Source: Cupriavidus necator (GTDB lineage Bacteria > Pseudomonadota > Gammaproteobacteria > Burkholderiales > Burkholderiaceae). Taken from it: 64,000 nt of DNA. Made by a program: the position numbers and the translations under genes. Below, piece by piece: positions 28,118 through 38,427 of this stretch. Every line of letters begins with the position of its first letter. The stretch's first letter is position 1. The stretch spans positions 1 through 64,000 of the forward strand of contig CP074388.1 of the NCBI GenBank assembly GCA_022041995.1, read 5' to 3'. The notes beneath the pieces were generated by a model. The model did not search any database. It had not been told where the DNA came from and saw nothing but the letters and a program-made list of their open reading frames with translations.

Positions 28118-29315
28118 CGTTGCTATCGGGACTGTTGCTGCTATCGTTGTTGTCTTCCTGGCCGCCGGGCAGCGCCGGTGCGTCCTGCTCGTGGTCCTGA
28201 ATTTTGTCCTGGTCTTCGCCCTGGTCATCCTGCGCCGCCGGCGCCGGGCGGGCGGGCTTGCGCCGACGCCCTCCACCGGCGCCCTCCCGCTCGCGCGGCA
28301 GGCGCAATTCTGCCAGCAGCTGGCGCGCCAGCACCGCTTCCGCCTCGGCGCGCTCGGCCCGGCGCTGGGCCGCTGCCAATTCCATCTGCACCGTGTCCCG
28401 CTCGGCGGCGGCGTGGCGCTGCGCCGCCTCGGCGGCCGCGAGTCGCTCGGTGAGCCGCTCCGAGAGCGCCGCGGCCTGGGCCTCGAGCCGGGCCCGAGCC
28501 TCGGCCTGCGCCACCGCCGCGTCGCGGGCCTCGGCGCGCGCCGCCGCCAATTCCGTGCGCAACTCCTCGCTGGCACGCTCGCTCTTCTGGCGCGCGGTGC
28601 GCTCCGCGTCCAGTTCGCGCAAGGCGCGGCGCTCGCTGGCCTCGGCCCGTTCCTGGGCGATAACGACCTGTTCGCGGGCCCGCCCCAGCTCGGTCGAGAA
28701 TTGGGTGCGCAAGGCGTCCAGATGGCGTCGGCCCGCCTCCAGTTCCGTCCGGCCCGCCTCGAGCCGGGCCTGCGTGGCAGCGTGCGCCTGCCGCTCCGAG
28801 GCCAGGTCCGCCTGCACGGTGTCGTGGGCCTGCCGCGCTTCCGCCAGCTGGGCCGCAATCGCTGCCGCTTCCTCGCGTGCGAGCGCGGTCTCGGCGCGCG
28901 CTGCATCGCGCTCGGCCTCGGCCGCGCTGGCGGCGGCGCGCGCCTCGGCGCGCAGCGTGGCCAGCTCGCCGGTGGCGGCCTCGTTGGCGGCCTGCCAGAT
29001 GGTCTGCACTGCCCCGGCCGCAATGTCCTTCAAGGCCTCTGGTAGATCGGGGTGGTCGATGGTGACGCGCGTGCGCCCGCGCAGCTCCTGCCAGAACGCC
29101 TGCAGCACCTCGGCGGGCGTGCCCATGCTGCCCTTGCGCACCAGCTGATAGAGCTTGTTGGCGGTGGGCGTGACGCCGTAGCGGAAGAACAGCAGGCCGC
29201 AGACCTCGCGGTACAGCGCGCGGGTCTCGGGAAAGCGGCCGCGCAGCTCGGCAATGTCGTTGGCCAAAGCGGCCTGCAGCGCGGCGTCGCTCAGATCGAG
29301 GTCGGGAGCGGGCAT
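28101..29315 (-). CDS. KfrA/TnpT-like coiled-coil DNA-binding protein
   Basis: 404 residues. The N-terminal 110 residues (ALANDIAELRGRFPETRALY, then RYGVTPTANKLYQLVRKGSM) match the KfrA N-terminal DNA-binding domain; the rest to about 340 is an Ala/Glu/Arg-rich coiled coil, then a basic patch (GGGRRRKPARPAPA) and an Asp/Asn-rich tail. In plasmids KfrA is a partition accessory and repressor; in Tn4651-type Tn3 transposons a similar protein, TnpT, helps the tyrosine recombinase TnpS resolve cointegrates. The divergent recombinase 140 bases away supports the TnpT role. It heads a two-gene unit with the H-NS-like gene. Confidence 0.85.
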   Translation of the reverse strand: MPAPDLDLSDAALQAALANDIAELRGRFPETRALYREVCGLLFFRYGVTPTANKLYQLVRKGSMGTPAEVLQAFWQELRGRTRVTIDHPDLPEALKDIAAGAVQTIWQAANEAATGELATLRAEARAAASAAEAERDAARAETALAREEAAAIAAQLAEARQAHDTVQADLASERQAHAATQARLEAGRTELEAGRRHLDALRTQFSTELGRAREQVVIAQERAEASERRALRELDAERTARQKSERASEELRTELAAARAEARDAAVAQAEARARLEAQAAALSERLTERLAAAEAAQRHAAAERDTVQMELAAAQRRAERAEAEAVLARQLLAELRLPREREGAGGGRRRKPARPAPAAQDDQGEDQDKIQDHEQDAPALPGGQEDNNDSSNSPDSNDDHEN

Positions 29316-29455
29316 CAGCGAAAAATCTGGTGTTGGATAGTAATTATATTACTACGTAATACGTCATATATCTAATTTATTACGGCATACTTTAGACATA
29401 AGTTTGATTATGTCTATAATACTGACCTCGACCCACCGCAACCACTGCCCCGACC
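29316..29455. promoter_or_regulatory. Divergent promoter region and candidate recombination (res/rst) site
   Basis: AT-rich 140-base gap in a GC-rich neighbourhood. Contains a perfect inverted repeat TAGACATAA-GTTTGA-TTATGTCTA (29393-29416), a 9+6+9 layout suited to a tyrosine-recombinase core, and TACGTAATACGTCATATA-type palindromic sequence at 29351-29370. It must also hold the promoters of both divergent genes, so binding by the coiled-coil protein could combine resolution and autoregulation. Confidence 0.65.
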
Positions 29456-30745
29456 TTGGACCTTCCCGCCCCGCAGCCCGCCCCACCCGTGTCCGGCCTC
29501 CTCGCCACCCAGCCGACGCCGCTGGAGCAGTTGCGCCTGCCGCCGGCGCTGTCCGGACGCGACGGCAGCAACCGCGCGCCCGCCACGGCCACCCGCATCG
29601 CTGCAGCCGACGACCTCGCCGCCGTCACGGCCTGGCTCGCGCGCTATGCCGACAGCGCCGCCACGCTCACTGCCTACCGCCGTGAAGTCGAACGGCTGCT
29701 GCTGTGGGCCGTGCTGCAGCAGGGCAAGCCGCTGTCGTCACTGACGCACGAGGACCTGCTGGTCTATGAACGCTTCCTGGCCGACCCGCAGCCCGCGGCG
29801 CGCTGGGTGCTCGCCGGCAACAAGAAGCTCGGCCGCGGCCACCCCGACTGGCGCCCGTTTGCCGGGCCACTGTCGCCGGCGAGCGTGCGCCACGCGCTGG
29901 TGATCCTGAACGCCCTCTTTGCCTGGCTCACCGAGGCCGGCTACCTGGCCGGCAATCCGTTGGCGCTGGCGCGCCGCCGGCGTGCGCCGACGCAGCCCCG
30001 CATCACGCGCTACCTGAGCCACGAGTTGTGGGAGGCCGTCAAAGACGCCGTCGCGGCGATGCCGGGGACGACCGACACCGCCACCGCGCGCGAGCGGCTG
30101 CATGCGGCGCGCTGCCGCTGGCTGTTGAGCGTGCTCTATCTGGGGGGCTTGCGCGCAGCCGAAGTCACCGGCACGGCGATGGGGGCGTTCTTCTGCCGGC
30201 GCGATGCGCAGGGCGTCGAGCGCTGGTGGCTGGAGGTCACGGGCAAGGGCAACAAGACCCGGCTGGTGCCGGCCACCGACGAGCTGATCGCCGAACTGGC
30301 GCGCTACCGCCACGCCCATGGGCTGGGGCCGAACCCGCAGCCGGGGGAGACCCGCCCCTTGCTGCTGCCGGTCATTGGCCAGGAGAACCGAGAAAAGGGT
30401 CTGTCACGCGGGGCGCTGCATCTGATCCTGAAGGAAGTATTCGGCCTGGCGGCCGCGCGCCTGCGCGCGCGCGGGCCCGAATGGGAAGCCCAGGCCGCGG
30501 TGCTGGCCAGTGCCTCGGCCCACTGGCTGCGCCACACCGCCGGCTCGCACATGACCGACCGGCAGGTGGACCTGCGGTATGTGCGGGATAATTTTGGACA
30601 CGCGTCCATTTCTACCACCAGCGCCTATCTGCATACGGAGGACGACGCGCGCCATCAGGCCACGCAGGAACGGCACCGGATCGGGTGGGCCGCCTCAGCC
30701 GGAACGCCCGCACATGCCGTGGCCGCGAAGGCCACTGGAGACTAA
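29456..30745 (+). CDS. Tyrosine site-specific recombinase (TnpS/integrase-like)
   Basis: 429 residues. N-terminal SAM-like domain (LTAYRREVERLLLWAVLQQG; LTHEDLLVYERFL), C-terminal catalytic domain with LGGLRAAEV (Arg), TGKGNKTR (Lys), SAHWLRHTAGSH (His-x-x-Arg), FGHASISTT and the nucleophile Tyr in SAYLHTEDD. Start taken as TTG 29456; GTG at 29489 is an alternative since no in-frame ATG is near. Divergent from the KfrA/TnpT-like gene, as tnpS and tnpT are in Tn4651-type elements. Could alternatively be a stand-alone island integrase. Confidence 0.9.
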   Translation: MDLPAPQPAPPVSGLLATQPTPLEQLRLPPALSGRDGSNRAPATATRIAAADDLAAVTAWLARYADSAATLTAYRREVERLLLWAVLQQGKPLSSLTHEDLLVYERFLADPQPAARWVLAGNKKLGRGHPDWRPFAGPLSPASVRHALVILNALFAWLTEAGYLAGNPLALARRRRAPTQPRITRYLSHELWEAVKDAVAAMPGTTDTATARERLHAARCRWLLSVLYLGGLRAAEVTGTAMGAFFCRRDAQGVERWWLEVTGKGNKTRLVPATDELIAELARYRHAHGLGPNPQPGETRPLLLPVIGQENREKGLSRGALHLILKEVFGLAAARLRARGPEWEAQAAVLASASAHWLRHTAGSHMTDRQVDLRYVRDNFGHASISTTSAYLHTEDDARHQATQERHRIGWAASAGTPAHAVAAKATGD

Positions 30746-30882
30746 GCGACCAAGCGCAGGCTGCCGTCGTGCCGAACCTATTGATCGGTGGAGGGGCGAG
30801 CCATGGCGGTCGGTTCGCTATCAACCACGACCAGCGGTTGGCGCCCACCGTCTGAGCGGTGGCAAATTTCCCCATCTTGTTC

Positions 30883-30910
30883 TATCATGAAACGTCAAGT
30901 TTTATCATGA
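30883..30910. promoter_or_regulatory. Direct repeat operator candidate upstream of toxin-antitoxin pair
   Basis: TATCATGA occurs twice, at 30883-30890 and 30903-30910, 20 bases apart (about two helical turns), immediately before the antitoxin start. Suited to autoregulation by a ribbon-helix-helix antitoxin. Confidence 0.5.
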
Positions 30911-30921
30911 TGGAGCCCGCT

Positions 30922-31152
30922 ATGACCACTGTCGCCCGCGAAAAATTCTCCTCCCAAGCCGCGCCTGACGTGCTGGCAGCGTTGCGTCAGATTGCCGAAG
31001 CGCAGGGACGCCAGTTTCAGGCGGTGCTCGACGAGGCTCTGCGCGACTACATCGACCGCCAGCAGAAAGAACGTCCGCGCCGTCATGTGATGGCGTCGTT
31101 CGCGTCCAGCCTCGACGAATTCGACAGCCTGTACCGCGAACTGGCCAAGTGA
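30922..31152 (+). CDS. Ribbon-helix-helix-type antitoxin
   Basis: 76 residues: MTTVAREKFSSQAAPDVLAA, LRQIAEAQGRQFQAVLDEAL, then a charged tail ending in FDSLYRELAK. The N-terminal strand-helix-helix pattern suggests a DNA-binding dimer; the C-terminus likely neutralises the Doc toxin encoded just downstream. ATG 30922 is chosen because GGAG lies six bases upstream; ATG 30907 is in frame but worse placed. Short intergenic spacing to the toxin indicates an operon. Confidence 0.75.
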   Translation: MTTVAREKFSSQAAPDVLAALRQIAEAQGRQFQAVLDEALRDYIDRQQKERPRRHVMASFASSLDEFDSLYRELAK

Positions 31153-31158
31153 TCGGTG

Positions 31159-31542
31159 ATGAGCGGACGTGACTACCTGACCGTAGCCGATGTGCTCGGA
31201 ATGCACACCGCGTTGATGCAACGCTATGGCGGCGCGCCCGGAGTCCGTGATCCCGGCGCTCTGGAGGCCGCGCTGTTCAGGCCGCAGACGGGCTACTACG
31301 AGGACATCGTGGCCGAGGCGGCGGCGCTGCTCGAGAGTCTCGCCATCAACCATCCTTTTGTGGATGGCAACAAGCGGATCGCCTTCGCTGCTGCCGATGT
31401 GTTCTTGCGCATCAACGGCTGGCGCTTGCAGCGTCCGTCGATGCAAATCTACATCGAGATGATTCAGATGTTGGAGTCTGGCACTTTCGACATTGCTCAT
31501 TTGGAGCCCTGGTTGCGCGCGTTTGCCAGGCCAACGGCGTGA
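31159..31542 (+). CDS. doc: Doc-type toxin (Fic/Doc family)
   Basis: 127 residues. YLTVADVLGMHTALMQRYGG and VRDPGALEAALFRPQTGYY are typical of death-on-curing proteins; the catalytic motif reads HPFVDGNKRIAF, with His and the NKR anchor intact. Doc phosphorylates EF-Tu using an inverted Fic fold, from family knowledge. GTG 31156 just upstream could also start. Encoded six bases after the antitoxin stop. It may stabilise the recombinase module. Confidence 0.88.
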   Translation: MSGRDYLTVADVLGMHTALMQRYGGAPGVRDPGALEAALFRPQTGYYEDIVAEAAALLESLAINHPFVDGNKRIAFAAADVFLRINGWRLQRPSMQIYIEMIQMLESGTFDIAHLEPWLRAFARPTA

Positions 31543-31675
31543 TCTTCATGCATCGAACGAACCACGCCACCAGCTCCCGCTGCACACCCCAATCTCCGCG
31601 GAGCGGGTTCGGCTGAAACCAAAGCAAGCTCATCAAGCCCTGCGGCGGCATCTTTATCCTTCACGGGCGGCGGTA

Positions 31676-32284
31676 TTAGTGGACGCGGCGACCAAAAATG
31701 CGTTGCCTATCAACAATAGTGGACACACCGCAATTCCTTGCCGCCTGGTCAATTTGGTATCCCTTCCCTGCCCGGCTCGCCCAGTGAGTGAATGGTGCAA
31801 ATCGTCGCGCGTTAATGTGGAGCTGGATCAGGTAGTGATCGCGACATGGAAGCCGTCCCGGGCCGTACTGGTGACCGCGCGCGATCGCCCAGTCATCGAT
31901 GCCGACGACCCGCGGTCGTGGTTTGAGCTTGCGCCCAGGAGCTCTTCGCAACTCCCGCAGCACGGTGTCGGCACTGGTGCGCAAGCCCAAGACGTTAGCA
32001 AGCCTGGCTGCCGCCTCACCACCGAGGGCGTGGCCCAGCGCGTGCAACGCCCGAGCCTGCGATCGCGTATGACGTTGATGCCGACCGGCCAAGGCGTGGA
32101 TGTTCTCGGCAAACGTACGACGGGGGCAGCCGGCGTTCGCACACTTGAAGCGACGCACCTCAACGGCGAGAACAACCCGCACTCGTTGCCAGAAGTCGAA
32201 ACGTCTGCTGCCCCCCGAGCTATAGCCGCATATTGCGCTGCACAACGGCTTGCGGTATGATCCACAATTCCCCATTTTTCGCAC
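31676..32284 (-). pseudogene. ISL3-family transposase fragment
   Basis: Readable core: VEVRRFKCANAGCPRRTFAE (zinc finger), NVLGLRTSADTVLRELRRAP and PRVVGIDDWAIARGHQYG (first catalytic Asp), as in ISL3 transposases. The normal beginning of the zinc-finger domain and everything after the first catalytic block are missing or scrambled (HINARRFAPFTHWASRAG), so only about the middle third is real. No matching ends found. Confidence 0.75.
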
Positions 32285-32410
32285 TCCGGATTCCGCTGGA
32301 GACTTCCGGCCTCAACTGTCCGTGCGACTCTCCCGATTTCGTTCGTACCCCGCAGGCTTGAGTAACCGTCACGCCGCGACGATCGTCGGCCAAACCTCCA
32401 GGAGAACGTA

Positions 32411-34399
<1,989 letters not shown>

Positions 34400-34441
34400 C
34401 CCAAGACGGAGGCGCCCCCTTCGACGTCCTGCGTCAGATCT

Positions 34442-34471
34442 GCAGCGATCACGCATTTGCCTGATCGCTGC
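34442..34471. terminator. Hairpin between convergent sigma-factor and cold-shock genes
   Basis: Perfect 10-base stem GCAGCGATCA / TGATCGCTGC with a 10-base loop, between two convergent genes. No U-tract on either side, so a terminator role is likely only by position. Confidence 0.5.
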
Positions 34472-34500
34472 CTCACAGGGCGGGTTCGCCGCGAGGAAAC

Positions 34501-34704
34501 TTACAGCGGTTTGATGCTTCCTGCCTGCTTGCCCTTGGGGCCCTGCTTCACTTCAAAACTGACCTTCTGGCCCTCCTGAAGCGATTTGAAGCCATTGCCC
34601 TGAATCTCGGAGAAGTGCGCAAACAGGTCCTCGCCGCCATCATCCGGCGAGATGAACCCAAAACCCTTCGCATCGTTAAACCACTTCACGGTACCTGTTG
34701 CCAT
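34501..34704 (-). CDS. cspA: Cold-shock protein
   Basis: 67 residues, the usual length. MATGTVKWFNDAKGFGFISP carries RNP1-type KGFGFI, and EDLFAHFSEI resembles RNP2; binds single-stranded RNA/DNA as an RNA chaperone in the cytoplasm. A long leader upstream (34705-34780) could contain the usual cold-box UTR, but I cannot confirm one. Confidence 0.93.
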   Translation of the reverse strand: MATGTVKWFNDAKGFGFISPDDGGEDLFAHFSEIQGNGFKSLQEGQKVSFEVKQGPKGKQAGSIKPL

Positions 34705-34956
34705 GTTCTGAATGTTCCAAGAAAAACGAGATGAAGATGACGCCGTCGGCCTGCGCCAGACGTCCGCCTATCTTGTATCACAGTTGATCGGCAGCAGACA
34801 AATCCGGGTTGTTTTTAACGGCTCTGCTGATCTGAGCTGAGCCATGACTTTGCCCGTGATCGGGCCCCTAACAATTTTCCAGTCAAGGAGCATGCCGGGA
34901 TAAGCGCGGATTGGGCTATCCATAACCGGAGTTAGCCGCATACTGCCACGAGCCGG
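34705..34956. other. Intergenic, no gene seen
   Basis: A 65-codon minus-strand frame exists (34768-34962) but has no recognisable protein pattern and no good ribosome site. Treated as non-coding upstream region of the cold-shock gene. Confidence 0.4.
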
Positions 34957-35417
34957 TAGCACAATTGCTTCGCTCTACGCGAGGCGACCACGAAGGAGGT
35001 GCGGGACGAAGCAGTACGCCAGGTGCTGGCCATCACCGAGCAACGAGATCGGGTACAGGCGCAATGCGACAAGCTTGCGGCACGCAACACAACGCTTTCA
35101 GGTGAGCTTGAGCTGCTTCAGCAAAAGGTTGCTGAGCTGCATCAGTCAGTTGCAGCTGAGAGAGTTGGCCGGGTTGCAGCTGAGGCGCACGCTGCGGAGT
35201 GGAGGGCCGAGTTCGAGAACACACAGCAGCTGCGACGGCAGGAGGCCGAGCTCGCAGCGCAAGCGCTCAATGGAGTCCAGCAACAGGTAGAGCAGCTCAT
35301 GAGCGAACAGCGCCGCCTATTGGCGACGGCAGATGACTTCAAGCAAGCCGCACTTCGGGACAGGGTGGCGCGTGAAGGAGCTGAAAAGCGGGTGGCAGAG
35401 GTGCTAGGCCGCTGTGA
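34957..35417 (+). pseudogene. Coiled-coil protein fragment (KfrA-like), both ends lost
   Basis: Open frame reading FALREATTKEVRDEAVRQVL and on to EGAEKRVAEVLGRCEAL, a heptad-rich coiled coil with many Gln/Glu/Ala. No start codon or DNA-binding domain upstream (stops at 34933 and 34954) and the 3' end is cut by an IS6 element. Resembles the rod part of KfrA-like plasmid proteins, but coiled coils are easily confused. Confidence 0.55.
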
Positions 35418-36248
35418 GGCATTGTCACGTTGGCGGTTTGGCGATTTCAGGGATGCTGGGCGAGAATCGACTCAGAAAGCGGAGGACGGATTTTGGGTGG
35501 TTTCGGTAATTTCGCGCCAGCTTTCGAAACGATCGGCGAGGTGTTTGCGATAAAGCGACGCGCGCAGCAGATGGCGCTTGAGGGCAAAGTGCTGCCGGAT
35601 CGGGCCGAAATTTGAGAGGAATGCCTGGGTGCGCGTCCGTTCGCGGAAACCGCGCATGCGGCGTTCACGCTCGCGTGTGGGCTGGTGACTGTTCTCGGCC
35701 CGGTTGTTCACGCGCGCGCTGGCTTTCACGAACACATGCTTGACGTTCGCCAGTTCCGGGATGTCGGCCTTAGCGGCCGGGTAGCTGCGCAGCTGATCGG
35801 TGACGATCTTGCGCAGCACCGGGCAGGAGTGCAGAACGCGCAGGAAGAAGCGTTTGGCCGCAGCCTTGTCGCGGCGCTTCTGCAGCAGGATGTCGAGTTC
35901 GGCGCCATGTTCGTCGACCGCCCGCCACAGCAGGTAAGGCTCGCCGCGCAGCGTCACGAACATCTCGTCCAGGTGCCAGGTGCAGCCCGGCTTGCGCCGG
36001 GCAGCCTTGACGCGACGGGCGAAGCCCGCGCCGAATTTATCGCACCAGCGACGGATCGTCTCGTAGCTGACCACGATGCTTCGCTCGAACAGCAACTCCT
36101 CGATGTCACGCAGGCTCAGGTTGGACCGGTAGTACCAGCGCACCGCGCAGCTGATGACCGCTGCAGGAAAGCGATGGCCGTGATAGAGCGAGTTCGTCTT
36201 CTTCATCGTCCGAATCTTACGCCACCCCTTCGCCAACGTGACAATGCC
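35418..36248 (-). mobile_element. IS6-family element (831 bases)
   Basis: Perfect 18-base inverted ends GGCATTGTCACGTTGGCG at 35418-35435 and 36231-36248. Flanks (CGCTGTGA left, CTCCAGTC right) do not match, so the target duplication is gone, typical after IS6-mediated deletion or cointegrate resolution. Confidence 0.9.
35472..36206 (-). CDS. IS6-family transposase
   Basis: About 244 residues from MKKTNSLYHGHRFPAAVIS. HTH (NLSLRDIEELLFERSIVVSY), DDE residues in WHLDEMFVTLRGE, IVTDQLRSYPAAK and NRAENSHQPTRERERRMRGF. Intact; replicative transposition would be expected. Confidence 0.92.
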   Translation of the reverse strand: MKKTNSLYHGHRFPAAVISCAVRWYYRSNLSLRDIEELLFERSIVVSYETIRRWCDKFGAGFARRVKAARRKPGCTWHLDEMFVTLRGEPYLLWRAVDEHGAELDILLQKRRDKAAAKRFFLRVLHSCPVLRKIVTDQLRSYPAAKADIPELANVKHVFVKASARVNNRAENSHQPTRERERRMRGFRERTRTQAFLSNFGPIRQHFALKRHLLRASLYRKHLADRFESWREITETTQNPSSAF

Positions 36249-36395
36249 CTCCAGTCGATTGCTTGACGGTAGAGCGCCAGCCAGCCCTGATGATCCGTGT
36301 GTCTGGTCTCGAGTTCGGCGCTCACGTGCCTATCAAGCAAATCGTATCCGGCATAGCTGTGTGAATCACCCCGGGAATCGAGGAGGCTGTTTTGT

Positions 36396-37250
36396 TTAAG
36401 TTGATGCCGGGGCCGCAGCGGTATCGCTGAGTTGCCGATAGTAGTTTGCCTCAGCTTCAGCCGGCGGGATATAGCCGAGGTATTCCATCAGGCGGTGGTT
36501 GTTAAACCAGGCCACCCATTCCAAGGTTGCAAGCTCCACGGCCTCGCGGGATTTCCAGGGGCCACGCCTGTGGATCAGTTCGGCCTTGTACAGGCCATTG
36601 ATGGTCTCAGCCAGTGCGTTGTCGTAGGAGTCACCGCGGCTGCCCACCGACGGCTCAATGCCGGCTTCAGAAAGCCTCTCGGTATAGCGAATGCTGACGT
36701 ATTGCGATCCCCTGTCAGAATGGTGAATGAGCGTCCCGTCGTTGTCGGGATGGCGCGCGTAGAGCGCCTGCTCCAAGGCATCCAGAACGAAGTCCGTGGT
36801 CATCGAAGTGCTGACGCGCCAGCCAACAATACAGCGGGCGAACACGTCGATCACGAAGGCCACGTACAGCCAGCCCTGCCAAGTCGAAACGTAGGTGAAA
36901 TCACTCACCCACAGTTGGTTGGGCCGTGTGGCGTGGAACTGGCGCTTGACGCGATCCAGAGGGCACGGCACCGAGTCGTCGGCCACTGTGGTGCGCTTCT
37001 TCTTGCCCCGGCGCACCCCCGCCAGGCCAAGCTGCTTCATCAGCCGTTCGACCGTGCAGCGCGCCACCGCCATGCCTTCCCGATTCATCTGTTTCCAGAC
37101 TTTGTCCGCACCATAGACCTGCATATTGTCCTCCCAGACCCGCTTGATCGCAGGCCGCAGACGCTCATCGCGAATTGCACGGGCGCTACGTCGCGACGGA
37201 TCACGAAGCCGTGCGGCATGGCGTCGGTAACACGACGGGGCAATCTGCAA
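36396..37250 (-). CDS. IS3-family transposase OrfB
   Basis: rve-type integrase domain: LWVSDFTYVSTWQGWLYVAF (Asp), TLIHHSDRGSQYVSIRYTER (Asp), DSYDNALAETINGLYKAELI (Glu). The N-terminal part matches OrfB HTH_21 (YGADKVWKQMNREGMAVARC). The true product is probably an OrfA-OrfB fusion made by programmed -1 frameshifting, because OrfB reading extends upstream of its apparent start (FVDEHRDAFGVEPICKVLQI). Confidence 0.9.
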   Translation of the reverse strand: MQIAPSCYRRHAARLRDPSRRSARAIRDERLRPAIKRVWEDNMQVYGADKVWKQMNREGMAVARCTVERLMKQLGLAGVRRGKKKRTTVADDSVPCPLDRVKRQFHATRPNQLWVSDFTYVSTWQGWLYVAFVIDVFARCIVGWRVSTSMTTDFVLDALEQALYARHPDNDGTLIHHSDRGSQYVSIRYTERLSEAGIEPSVGSRGDSYDNALAETINGLYKAELIHRRGPWKSREAVELATLEWVAWFNNHRLMEYLGYIPPAEAEANYYRQLSDTAAAPAST

Positions 37251-37306
37251 GACTTTGCAGATCGGCTCGACCCCGAAGGCATCTCGATGCTCATCGACGA
37301 AGGCCT

Positions 37307-37630
37307 TCAGGACTTGAGCCGGCGGTCGAGCTCCGCCTGGGCGAAAAACGCACTGGCCAGCTTCAAAATCTCATTGGCCCGGCGCAATTCCTTGACTTCA
37401 CGCTCCAGCGCCTTGATGCGCTCTCGCTCTGCCGTCGTGACGCCGTCGCGTTCGCCGCTATCCACCTGGTCACGCTTGACCCATTTCAACAATGTATGGG
37501 CCGAGCACCCAATCTTTGGGGCGATGGCCTGGACCGCCGCCCATAGCGAAGGATGCTCGCCGAGTTGCTCTCGCACCAGGCGAACAGCCCGATCTTGGAC
37601 TTCGGGGGAATGCTTGATCTGCTTGTTCAT
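37307..37630 (-). CDS. IS3-family OrfA
   Basis: 107 residues: MNKQIKHSPEVQDRAVRLVR with HTH (IAPKIGCSAHTLLKWVKRDQ) and C-terminal leucine-zipper (RERIKALEREVKELRRANEI). Overlaps the OrfB reading frame near 37310-37350 where slippage would occur. Confidence 0.9.
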   Translation of the reverse strand: MNKQIKHSPEVQDRAVRLVREQLGEHPSLWAAVQAIAPKIGCSAHTLLKWVKRDQVDSGERDGVTTAERERIKALEREVKELRRANEILKLASAFFAQAELDRRLKS

Positions 37631-37680
37631 GGCTCCATTCTCGCAAGAGTTGGAGCCTCCTCAAAACCCGGGGCGATTCA

Positions 37681-38202
37681 GTGTGCAAATTCAAACCGGC
37701 TGAAGAACAGGCCAGCTTTTTGAGCATCACCGACGTGCTCTACGACCTCCTTGCAGAGCGGTTCTGGCAACATCGCTAGGTTCACCTTCGCTTCGAACAA
37801 CTGCGATGCAAAAGCGGCGTCAGGGCGTCGATTCGTGGGCAGCCCGATCTTGCCAAGTCTGTCTAGACCTAAGCGGAACGCTGCAGTGGACCATTTTTCG
37901 AGCAGCGACTTCCCTTTCGCACCTTTACGGTGAAGGAGCCAAGACCACGAAAGCGCGTTTGCAGGATCGAACGGGTCGACGGTGAACTTAACTTGAACAA
38001 GCTCTAGCTGCCCATCGGGCCGCTGTGCCACGATGTCGTCCAACCCTCTAGCATCCTCCTGCTCATCCGCCTCAAACTGAACCCACTCATACCGTGTCGG
38101 GTTACTCAGCCACTCGCAAAGCAACCGAATCCCGACGAGCGTCTGATATAGATAGCCGCTGGCCGGTATTGCGGTGCGTTTGATGTTGTGTGGCACGCCC
38201 AT
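37681..38202 (-). pseudogene. Restriction-endonuclease-like N-terminal domain, possible defence gene, truncated
   Basis: Reads MGVPHNIKRTAIPASGYLYQ, TLVGIRLLCEWLSNP, RGLDDIVAQRPDGQLELVQV then KF, and about 100 more residues before IS3 cuts it. GLDDIV with ELVQVKF gives the D...QxK pattern of restriction-endonuclease-like folds such as Mrr/Cap4-type (DUF4297-like) nuclease domains, which sit at the N-terminus of large ATPase defence proteins. The rest of the protein is missing. The start is uncertain; upstream in-frame codons reach 38271. Defence role is inference from this architecture. Confidence 0.55.
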
Positions 38203-38427
38203 CTCCGTGTTGTTGGTATCCGATCTGCTTCTTCCTGGCATCAGTTCCTTGAGGCTTCGCCGCGCCGACACCTATCGCGTCTAAACTGAGGCAAGCTCCG
38301 AAGGCGCCCGCTGAAAGCCGCCCACCATCGCCACTGTGCACCGCCGCTTACAGTGGTAATGAGCGGCTCACCTTCCCGGCAGCTCCGTCGCTTGGCAGCA
38401 CGAGAGGGTCGAAGCGATTGGCGGGCC

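Larger units (their letters stand above)
36362..37680 (-). mobile_element. IS3-family element cutting a nuclease-domain gene
   Basis: Imperfect ends TGAATCACCCCGGGAATCGA (36362) and, inverted, TGAATCGCCCCGGGTTTTGA (ending 37680), 1319 bases. Right end interrupts the gene at 37681-38202. Confidence 0.88.

Noticed and set aside
28110..29045. 311-codon plus-strand frame opposite the KfrA-like gene
   Set aside because: Arg/Leu/Gly-rich mirror of an Ala/Glu-rich coiled coil; the minus strand has the KfrA domain and the coupled H-NS gene.
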